Position numbers and translations under genes: made by a program. A DNA stretch of 64,000 nucleotides from Marasmius tenuissimus (taxonomy: Eukaryota; Basidiomycota; Agaricomycetes; Agaricales; Marasmiaceae): positions 2,356,001-2,420,000 of the forward strand of contig JAQOTA010000054.1 in assembly GCA_029532415.1 (NCBI GenBank), read 5' to 3'. Every line of letters starts with the position of its first letter. Position 1 is the first letter of the stretch. Below, piece after piece: positions 49,610 through 57,620 of this stretch. Under the pieces are notes generated by a model. The model searched no databases. It was not told where the DNA came from and worked only from the letters and a program-made list of their open reading frames with translations.

Positions 49610-49880
49610 TCGCGGTTGTACATCCCCCGTACTCATGGTTCAAGGTGTACTGACCTATCCACCCTGCGACAGGTTGTACACCCTCTCCAAGTTGTTTCCC
49701 TTTTCCAATATGGATAGGATGTACAACTCTGGTTACATCCCGTAGCCGGTTGTACATCTTTGCCTCCAACTTACGCTGCGAGTTGTACATCTGCTCCAAG
49801 ATGGAGCCAAAGATGTACAACGTCTCTCAAGATGGGTAGGTTGTACACTTTTTCATACAACATGTAGCTAATGTACATCT
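49610..49880. repeat. Right subterminal TTGTACA repeats
   Basis: At least nine copies of GTTGTACA or its complement in 270 bp (GTTGTACATC, GTTGTACACC, GATGTACAAC, GTTGTACATC, GTTGTACATC, GATGTACAAC, GTTGTACACT, AATGTACATC and a weaker GTGTACTG). The array faces the matching set at the left end, inside the TIRs. Confidence 0.65.
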
Positions 49881-49998
49881 TTAGCTACAATATGGAGGCC
49901 ATTGTATGTAAAAAGGCGATGGGTCCCTACCTAGGACACCGTTATCAAAAATATCCAACATGCGAGGGGCGATCCCGAGTTACGAGGGGGTGGTACCC

Positions 49999-50030
49999 AC
50001 TTGGGACCCGCGTTAGAGGTTTCGCCGATG
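49999..50030 (-). repeat. Right TIR of the DNA transposon
   Basis: Inverted partner of 29001-29032, with seven mismatches in 32 positions by my count. It is followed by GA at 50031-50032. Confidence 0.65.
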
Positions 50031-50337
50031 GAGTCCAGCTTGATGCCAATTGTCATAAGTATTTCACACGATCATTCTCCTTAGGCTCACCTCCAGACTG
50101 AGTCTCCAGAAGAACTCTTTTCGATCTGGCAGGTTACAGCCGCTATCATAATCGTAGACCGGTTTTGCATTTTTTCCCGTCATGCGCCTTTGTTTACTGG
50201 TTTTTGCATAATAGCATGAACACGCGAAGAAAATATTTCGCCTTACGTGACCTGGTCCGACACTCCAGCCGCTGTGGCAACACAGAGATTTGACCTCCGT
50301 CGGGATATCCCGCCACCAGAAAAAGTGTACTAAGCTC

Positions 50338-52074
50338 CTGATCGCTCATGAGCGATTATGGCGCTTATGAGCGGTCAGGAGCAAGTGGGCTGCATATGAG
50401 CGCTCATAAGCAGCCGGGCTATGCATGAGCGCTCATGAGCAGCCGCGAGACTCGGGCCGGTCCCTGAGCGCTCACAAGCGGTCCACAACAAAATACTCTG
50501 AGCTTGACACAATCACATCAGAGTTGTGCGATCCTTGGACCTTGGGTAAGTCTTACACTGACGCCAGTAACGCCCGGCACTCAAATTTCTGCTGGGCGTT
50601 AGACGAAATGGACATCACGTGAGCAATATCAGGCCACGCGGACTGCATAGCCACCTTTATCCGGCTTCTGAACCGCAACCACCACTGGCTTCTGAACGAA
50701 AAAATTTTTTCGGCAATCCAACCAAACCTCCTCCACCTTTTTAACGTCTTCGCCCCACCCCAGACTCCAGAGCTCCTACAGACACCCAAGAATTGCAATC
50801 ACCCGAAGCTCCGTTGTCGCTCACAACTCAACATTTTCCCCGGCACCCATCATCTCCCTTCACGCGACTCTAACAGTGCTGAGCCTCTTTGACGACGGAG
50901 CTTACGGCGACCAGGTTGGGGAAGTTTACACTAGGGGACATCAGCCCGCCAATCACGCGTGGAACCATGTTGATTTGACACAGCAGACTTGGGAGATCAG
51001 CGTGCGTAGACTTGACCTCATGCTTTTTGAACACTTGGAGCTGATGGAATCTTGTAGTCCATGATTTGTTTTGGAAGGTTGAAAGTACATGCACGTACTT
51101 TGAACTCTCGGAACACGCAACTTGTTGTCAGGTCCACACAACAAAAAAATTATGCCGCTCGCGGCTCAGCTCTCGAGTCTAGAAGACGTGGTTCATTAGG
51201 GTCTAGAGGGGTTGAGTTGACATGAGGATGTGCTAGTACGTGTCTTTCAGCTCTCCTCTGACTGTTTAGCTGACCTTTTTTTTTGCCAGGACCACCCAGA
51301 AATTGGAGTTGAACACAGCACAAACCGGACGTTGGGACGTGCACCTCGACAGAACGTGACATCAATGGAGGTCCGTGCATCGACGTCATGATGAGGCTGG
51401 CTGGCTGAGATTACTTATTTTGGTTAGAGATGCGGCGCACGGACCACCTTCAACGTCCATATATACCTGGCAGTTTCGCCAATCCCCTCCATCCCCCATC
51501 TCCCCCCTCTACTCCCATCTCGTCCCTCTACTCCCATTGCGTCCATCTACTCCCATCTCGTCCCGTCTCATCACTGGCCCACTAGTGTTCTCACTTGCCC
51601 TCGGAAGGATACACGGGTATCAAAGGTATGTTTTAGTTTGCGACTTCTCATTCTGAAAGACATCGCTGATCATGATAAACCCACTCATCCAGCGCTGCAT
51701 GATAAGAAGACCTTACGGCGGCCATCAACTGAGTGTGGTGAGGGTGTCGATGACGAACCTGAGTGTAGACCAGTAACCGATATAATATATGTATTCTTGT
51801 ATCCTAACTACATCTTGTATACCAGCTATAGTAGAAATTTGTGTCTGAATTAATATTTTTTTTTACTCCTTCCTGACATGCTCATGTGCAAACATGAGAA
51901 CAGCGTAGTTCATGTGAGCTCAAGAAAACTGTTTTGTTCACGAGCACTGTGAGCCTTGCAGTGCTCACGAGCGCTCGTGAAAAAAAAGGTGTCCCGTATG
52001 CGCTTGTGAGTAGCCCCGAGGCTCACAGCGCTCATGACCGCTCACAAGCGATTTTGGCGCTCATGAGCGGTCAG
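50338..52074. mobile_element. Palindrome-rich element with GAGCGCTCATGAGCG ends
   Basis: Left terminus 50338-50377 starts CTGATCGCTCATGAGCG and ends CTTATGAGCGGTCA; the right terminus 52035-52074 is its inverted copy with about eight mismatches. Both ends carry extra copies of the palindromic octamer/decamer family (GAGCGCTC, TGAGCGCTCA, CTCATGAG): 50400-50490 and 51940-52050. The interior (50500-51900) has no convincing gene. No target duplication could be confirmed. It may be a non-autonomous DNA element inserted in the foldback element. Confidence 0.55.
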
Positions 52075-52366
52075 AAACAGCTGACATTTGTTCTGGTGGC
52101 AGTGGCTTTGACCTTCTCTTACTGGATTGTGTACCATTGAAGCCCACAAGTAGGATTATTTACCCTCTTCTGGAATGTGTCAACTGGCTCAGGCTTGCCT
52201 GGGGTCAGTATTGTGGATGGAAGTAAGAAAGTTCGCTTGAAGCTCAATCTTGCAGGTCTCTCAAACCAACGGCAGCCCATACTGCCCCACCGGCAGTATG
52301 AGCGCTCCGAGGAGCCCGACGTGAAATTAAAAATTGCGTGTTCACGCTATTATGCAAAACCCAGTA

Positions 52367-52497
52367 TACCAAACAACCCAGCTCCACCTCGACTGAATAT
52401 CCCGACGGGGGCACTTGATGTCGGGGTGGGGCTGAGGATGCGGGGCTTCCATGTAAGGCATCTTCTCAGGCCCATTATAGGTTTTTTGTGTTTGGTA
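52367..52497. mobile_element. 131-bp MITE with TA duplication, empty site visible in the sister arm
   Basis: Ends TACCAAACA...TGTTTGGTA (inverted) with TA on both sides (52365-52366 and 52498-52499). Removing it restores CCCAG-TA-AACAAAG, which matches the uninterrupted left arm of the foldback element (CTTTGTTTACTGG at about 50193-50205 in inverse orientation). Confidence 0.8.
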
Positions 52498-52660
52498 TAA
52501 ACAAAGTCGGGCAATGAAAAAAGAAGGAAAACCGGTCTACGATTATGATAGTGGCTGTATCAGTCCATTCTTGAAATAGAGGCTCTCGTATATTCCGCAG
52601 TATATATATAGTACATGGATAATTCAAATTATATCTATATAAGTTAGCTTGATTGGCCCA

Positions 52661-54787
52661 TTATGAAGTTGAAGACCGAGCTTTCTGGATTGAAAGAACA
52701 AGCTCCGCTACACGAGGTCTCATGAAGGAGATGTTGAACGACACTGGTTTTCGCCGTGAATATTGTGTCCAATTCTCCAATGCGTTGAGCTTGTAAATGA
52801 GACGTAAAGTAAGCCACGCGTCCTGAACATCTTTGTGTCAGCTCAGGTACCTTCAAGAGGAAGTTTGGAGAAAGCCACTGAGTTCACATACCTTGGAACA
52901 ATACACCGCAAGCCTCGTTCGGTCGTCATCCGTGCCTCGCTGAAGTGTCGGAATCAGCCGAAAATCAATATCCTCTTTCTTCTCTCCCAAGAACCTCCAC
53001 GAGGAGCTGTCGAGACCGAAAGGCTTCCGCCCCGTCGCTTGTCGGAAGTCCCATTGCTCGGAATCGGACATGGGATGTCGTTCGCAGATGTAGTTCAGCA
53101 CATCAAAATTTAGGATCCCGGGGATGAGTGGTGCAATCGAGAAATCCCTCAGCTGGAAATTAACACCTTTATATCGAACACCTGTTTGGCAGCCGCACGA
53201 CGTAGTAAGTGACTCCGAAGACTGAAAGCGACGATGAGATTGACTGGGAGAGTACCTTTCAGGCGACCGAGGTCAAACCCAATCCCCAATTGCTCCGCGC
53301 GTATGAAGATATACGGTAGGTCAAAACGGGATGTGTTGTACCCTGTCAACACGTCGGGATCGAGTTCTCGAAAATGATTGAACCAAGCCTCCCACATGGC
53401 CTTCTCTGTCTCGTATGCTACGACCTTGATGCCCTCTATCTTTTGACAGGAACCTACGAGCATGACACGCCGCGAGAAAGGTTCCTCATCGCCTAAGGGG
53501 GACATTGTTATAACTCTCGTATGCAGGGAGAACGGTCCTTAACCTACCATGCCGCGTTGCCATACTTGCAATCTGGAGGATTCGTTCAATTGTAGGGCGA
53601 GAAAGCGAGAAGTTCGAAGGCACGTCGGTTTCAATGTCGACACTCATTATTCGAAGGGGTGCTCTGTGAAGGACATAACCGTCGGGCTCAACACTATTCA
53701 GATCCGAGTAACTGTGAAATCTCAACGTCAACGATACGGAGAGCCACACTCAGGGAGAACGCACCTCAAAGCTAACTCAATTTGACAAGTTGAGATCTTT
53801 TCCTCCTCCACTATATATGTACATTCTGCGGAAGGTATCTTAATCTATCGCATACCAGTCAACTAAAGCGAGCTTTAGGAACAAACAAAAGTGTTTTTAG
53901 GTTTTCACATACCCCTGTGTCAAGCATGAAATCGGCCTCCGGCCCAATGAAGCTCTCTGCTCGAAAATGTATTCCTTGGTAGTCGTGAGGGCCCATATCT
54001 GTAAGGAGATCTGGTAACAAAGGAAATTCTTGCATCACTTGACTTAGAGCTCACTCTTAACTAGATCGAAGGTTAATCTTGTGGTTCCTTCGAATTCTAG
54101 ATAGGTGGAGGCACCGGAAGGACGGACAACCTTTACTTGGCGAAACTGACTTTTGTCGCTTTGACCGAGTTTGATCTGTGATGTTCCAGGATCAGAATTC
54201 ACCTACCAGAGAGGAATGAGGACCGTGGCACAACATCGAAATAATTAGAGATTCTCCTCCCCGTCAGGCCCTGGGGTGCGAGTGCAGGCAGAGGATAGTA
54301 GAATGTGTGCTTCATCGATGGGTCCTTAATGCGGGCACAAATAGTGGTACCATCCTGAGAGTAACATGTGAGAAGCTAACGTGCAAGGCTGCTCTGCCCG
54401 AGATGTAACCATGGCCAACGCACCTCGGTAATTCCGAAAAGCAGGATGAAGAAGTTCTCGCCGATATCGAATTCCTTCGTATCCAGTAATTGGAATACTA
54501 CCAAGGGCATCCATGGGAGTCAAAACGGGAAAGAACACTTTCTGCGAACGCACTGAGCGGTCGGTTGTCCGTGCTTATATCTGGGGAAGGACGTCGGAAA
54601 TCTGGGATTCTGATTGAATACGCTAAACCCATTACAAACATTCTCACTTGCCGTTCTCTAATTCCTTCATTCCGCCCAAGACATCAGCAAACGAAGCTGC
54701 CGGAACGAGACTTTTTGCCTTCTTCGGCGTCTGAGATAGTTGAGGTTCGCTTTCCGGAGTCTGTATGTCACCATTTGACCTTTTCAT
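52661..54787 (-). pseudogene. DNA polymerase delta-like exonuclease-only gene, copy 2 (dead)
   Basis: Paralogue of 26132-28712 on the same strand. First exon: MKRSNGDIQTPESEPQL then SLVPAASFADVLGGMKELEN. Later segments: FQLLDTKEFDIGENFF, ARIKDPSMKHTFYYPLP, GIHFRAESFIGPEADFML, Exo I MSVDIETD (about 53640), Exo II GYNTSRFDLPYIFI (about 53315-53345), FLGEKKEDIDFRLIP, and Exo III YCSKDAW across the intron near 52823-52890. It ends RRKPVSFNISFMRPRVAELV... with TAA at 52661-52663, at the place where copy 1 ends. TAG at 53845-53847 replaces a Trp codon (TGG in copy 1: MQWIEIP). No polymerase domain. It lacks the MITE and the early TAA of copy 1, so the lesions are independent. Several introns keep clean GT-AG borders. 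Confidence 0.78.
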
Positions 54788-55457
54788 TTGGGCAACGCCG
54801 AAACTCTGGTAATGGTAGAAGTTATCGAGGATGTTGGAAGAGGCTGGTGAACAAACAAACGTGGACAAGTGACAAGTCTCACATGTCACATGATCGCGAC
54901 TCTGCGTTTTCTCGGAGTCGCGACGGTTCAATTGACGAGGTTTGACGGCGACAGGATTTTGGGGGCTGAAGCGCCGACGACGTGGTAAGATAGGAAGCAC
55001 GAATCCCACATTGAAGGTAATTGGGATAGAATGTAAAAGAGATCGCGTAGGGATGTTGACTGAGCTCAGTGGAAATCTTTGACAGGGAATCCGTGCCTCG
55101 ATTGATGAATACCCGATATTATACAAGCGATTGAACGGAAAGTAAAGAAATGCAATATCGTTTCTATCTATCGTCGCAGAGTCCGATCTCACTGGCGATG
55201 TCGCATACCCCATAGAGCCACGCCAGGCCCGACGAGTAATCGTACGTCTACTGGCAACTTGTTGAAGGCCAGATCGTCTCGAGTTCATATCGACTCGATA
55301 AAGTCCACACTCTTGCTCAAAGAGGGTCATTTTTTCGACCGAAGTGGGTCTGGAGAGGTCTGGAGTTGTCACGCGGGGACAAAATAGGCGGCTTGGAACG
55401 GCTGATGGAGAAATTTCGTTGAGGTCAGACGCGAACAAGATGGTCATTGACACTTGC
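54788..55457. other. Intergenic, 670 bp
   Basis: Between the copy-2 start and the PSF1 stop, both minus. One minus-strand frame stays open through it but shows no family and overlaps both neighbours. No repeat recognised. Confidence 0.45.
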
Positions 55458-56060
55458 CTATGACACCTCTTCGAGATAACCCTGAACGATGAGGTGCTCA
55501 ATATCTGCCCGCCTAACCATGAACCGTTGTCCCTTCTGAAAATCTATGCTTCCCAACTCTGTCTCAATCACCCCACAATCCTTGACGACGTGAACAAGGA
55601 CATGCAAGTCCTTCGGCGGATTGGTGATACTGGCGGTGATGTCGAGTTCATGAGAGAACTCCGAGCGAAAGTCCATTACAGAGTTATTGTACTGCCGTAG
55701 ATAGTCGACCTCGTGAGGCGAAAGTTTACTTCTGATGTCCTGAGTGGAAAGGATGTGAGGAAGCGCGCCGCCAACAGACCAGTACAGGTCTCTTAGGCGA
55801 TCGACGCGATGAGAGTGATATGCCAGAAGACAACGTTTGTTTCGGTTTATCGCGGTCTGGATGATGATCAAGGCAGGAGGAGGCACATTGATAACAGAAA
55901 GCAGAAGCCCATCGGCAGCTTTTTCGAGATCGCGCTGCTCTCGTATGATTGAACGAACGAGAGAATCGTTATACTTAAGCAGCGTATCTGTCTGTGTCGA
56001 CCTACGCGACTCCATAACGAGCTGGGACGCCAGGTCACCAAATTGGCGCGTCTCGGACAT
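55458..56060 (-). CDS. PSF1: GINS complex subunit PSF1, 200 aa, single exon
   Basis: PSF1 is part of the GINS tetramer in the CMG replicative helicase. The protein starts MSETRQFGDLASQLVMESRR and has YNDSLVRSIIREQRDLE, then the hallmark INRNKRCLLAYHSHRVDRLR followed by DLYWSVGGALPHIL, then LSPHEVDYLRQYNNSVMDFR, and the C-terminal B-domain PPKDLHVLVHVVKDCGVIET with FMVRRADIEHLIVQGYLEEV. Length fits the family (about 200 aa). It is unusual here in having no intron. The ATG at 56058-56060 is preferred over an upstream in-frame one, because the family N-terminus starts at YGDLA/FGDLA. Confidence 0.95.
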   Translation of the reverse strand: MSETRQFGDLASQLVMESRRSTQTDTLLKYNDSLVRSIIREQRDLEKAADGLLLSVINVPPPALIIIQTAINRNKRCLLAYHSHRVDRLRDLYWSVGGALPHILSTQDIRSKLSPHEVDYLRQYNNSVMDFRSEFSHELDITASITNPPKDLHVLVHVVKDCGVIETELGSIDFQKGQRFMVRRADIEHLIVQGYLEEVS

Positions 56061-56140
56061 GGGACGCGGTGGTTGAGAGCTGTTGAGAGAGAAGAGGAAC
56101 TGTGACTGTGACTTGTCACACACCCTTTTCCTCAACCGCC
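56061..56140. promoter_or_regulatory. 80-bp divergent promoter PSF1 / NDUFAF6
   Basis: Start codons of PSF1 (minus) and NDUFAF6 (plus) are only 80 bp apart. A tandem GTGACTGTGACTTGTCAC motif lies at 56102-56119. Confidence 0.55.
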
Positions 56141-57318
56141 ATGTTTAAGCCGGCTTTACGCGCTCGATGTAGACAACTCGCGTTCAGCTCGTCCGTCTTC
56201 CGCCGCCTCAACTCATCTTCGAGCGTGACCTTTGGGGAGGCTGACGCAGCCCAGTATTGTCGCGACTTGGTCCGAAAGCACGACTATGAATCATATCTCA
56301 TATCACAATTTTTCCCCAAGGAATACCAGGGTGGGTACTTTGCATTGAAAGCTTTTTCTGTGGGTCAATCATCCTTCTTGTTAGCTCCCAGCTGAACGCG
56401 CACGAATTGGCAGGTCGAGTTGGCCATGGTTTCGGACACGGTATCAAATCCGACTATTGGAATGATGAGGATGCAGTTCTGGCGGGACGCGGTCAAGGGT
56501 ATAACTGACGTGAGTACTTCTCCGTTAATCTCCACAGTTTACACATGCCCTACCTCAGGGAAACCCGCCTCGGCATCCCATAGCTCTGGCTTTGCATGAT
56601 GCCTCTCAAACAGCAAATTTGCCACCGTACCACCTGAAACGAATGATTGATGCTCGGGTGCGTTGAACTTCATGGGCTTTCCGGCGCGTCAATCATTCAT
56701 TTTCCCCTTAGGATGCTGAACTGCAGGTTCCCGTTCATTTAACAGCCGAATCTCTTGTAGCACACGCCGAATCTACATCGTCAACCATGCTTTATCTCCT
56801 GCTTTCCATGCTCTCCCTTCATTCCGACACCCTCTCACATGCAGCATCCCATCTTGGCGCCGCACAAACAATCTCTACTCTACTGCGAGGACTCCCCTTC
56901 CACGCCCGACAAGGTCGGATGGTTATTCCTGCCGAAATCACAGCCAAGCACGGATTGGTACAAGAGGAGGTGTTCCGCAAGGGTGGTGAGGCACACGGAA
57001 TTGATGATGCTGTCTATGAGTTTGCGACGTTGGCGAATGATCACCTCATTACCGCCCGAAGTATGTTCAACGAGGAGCCGAAAGGCAAAATTCCGCAAGA
57101 AGCCATGGCGGTCTTCCTGGCAGGGGTGAGTACAACTCATGGACTTCGATCTTGTCGGGGGGTCGCTCTAACTTTGCCCCTGCGCACAGGTACCGGTATC
57201 GAATATCCTCACAACCTTGGAAAAGTTAAACTTTGACGTTTTCCACCCTAAATTACAAATCCGGGACTGGAAGCTGCCCTGGAAGATCTGGAGAAGCTAT
57301 TATAAACGTATGTTTTGA
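56141..57318 (+). CDS. NDUFAF6: Complex I assembly factor NDUFAF6-like (squalene/phytoene synthase fold)
   Basis: Five exons: 56141-56359, 56414-56509, 56559-56657, 56712-57125 and 57190-57318, giving 318 aa. NDUFAF6 is a mitochondrial protein with a non-catalytic squalene/phytoene synthase fold, needed for early complex I assembly. Seen: a basic presequence (MFKPALRARCRQLAFSSSVF), YCRDLVRKHDYESYLISQFF, FALKAFSVELAMVSDTVSNP, MMRMQFWRDAVKGITDGNPP, LKRMIDARDAEL, the SHLGAAQTISTLLRGLPFHA block and KIWRSYYKRMF at the C-terminus. The DxxxD-type prenyl diphosphate motifs are degenerate, as in other NDUFAF6 proteins (ELAMVSDTV; MIDARDAEL). Confidence 0.92.
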
Positions 57319-57620
57319 AAGGTTTTGAATAGTACACGGACTTTAGAATGTTTAGAAATCTAGTCATGACCTCGACAATGTGACTGAATTGTGCTGTTAC
57401 AGCCCTGCTCGGACATTGCTGTTTTTGGTAGCAGACCCTTTTGTTGCGGTTGTGCCATTTGTGCCGCTATGCGCCTTGATACAGGCCTGTGTAACAACTC
57501 CGATCCGGAGTTTGAGCCCTTTTCCTCTTGACCACCATCTACTCTCCTCTTCTCCTTAACAATTTGTTTTGCGCCGGGCGTTGTCTCCTTATTTCTTTTT
57601 CTCTCGTGGGTTCGAGCATT
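57319..57620. other. Intergenic, about 300 bp
   Basis: T/C-rich towards the next start codon (57520-57600), a typical fungal core-promoter pyrimidine tract. No gene. Confidence 0.4.

Larger units (their letters stand above)
29001..50030. mobile_element. DNA transposon with diverged TIRs, split by nested retrotransposons
   Basis: The left end at 29001 reads CATCGGCAAAACCCCTCGG and continues for about 32 bp; the right end at 50030 is its inverted, diverged copy (CATCGGCGAAACCTCTAACG in reverse complement). About 25 of 32 positions agree, and both ends are flanked by the dinucleotide GA. Many TTGTACA-type motifs lie inside both ends. Without the Gypsy insertion (29214-44860 plus one ATGGA) the element is about 5.4 kb. 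It carries a dead transposase-like gene (minus) and a DUF6698-like gene (plus). Superfamily is uncertain: the gene content is that of the large Agaricomycete KDZ/Plavaka-like group, and a 2-bp duplication would suit a CMC (CACTA-like) element. Confidence 0.65.
50137..52557. mobile_element. TA-flanked foldback element, itself a target of later insertions
   Basis: Left end from 50137 reads CAGCCGCTATCATAATCGTA and continues GACCGGTTTT; the right end, in reverse complement from 52557, reads CAGCCACTATCATAATCGTA and continues GACCGGTTTT. TA flanks both ends (50135-50136 and 52558-52559), as for Tc1/mariner-type insertions. The arms stay similar inwards: TTTGCATAATAGC.TGAACACGC and a GTCGGGATAT block occur in both. 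The arms are about 180-190 bp (left 50137-50315; right 52300-52557, lengthened by a MITE). The interior is occupied by the GAGCGCTC-rich element below. No transposase is seen. Confidence 0.75.

Noticed and set aside
50330..50490. CRISPR-like spaced repeats (GAGCGCTCATGAGCG clusters)
   Set aside because: Units are short palindromes with irregular spacing in a eukaryotic genome. No array geometry or cas genes.
51370..51860. Possible plus-strand gene between the palindrome arrays
   Set aside because: Short frames without start context, family match or consistent splice sites; TCCCATCTCGTCC-type simple repeats explain part of the openness.
54644..55501. Minus-strand open frame of 285 codons between PSF1 and the polymerase-like copy 2
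   Set aside because: No family resemblance, it overlaps the PSF1 3' end and the first exon of copy 2 in another frame, and composition is not gene-like. Chance opening.
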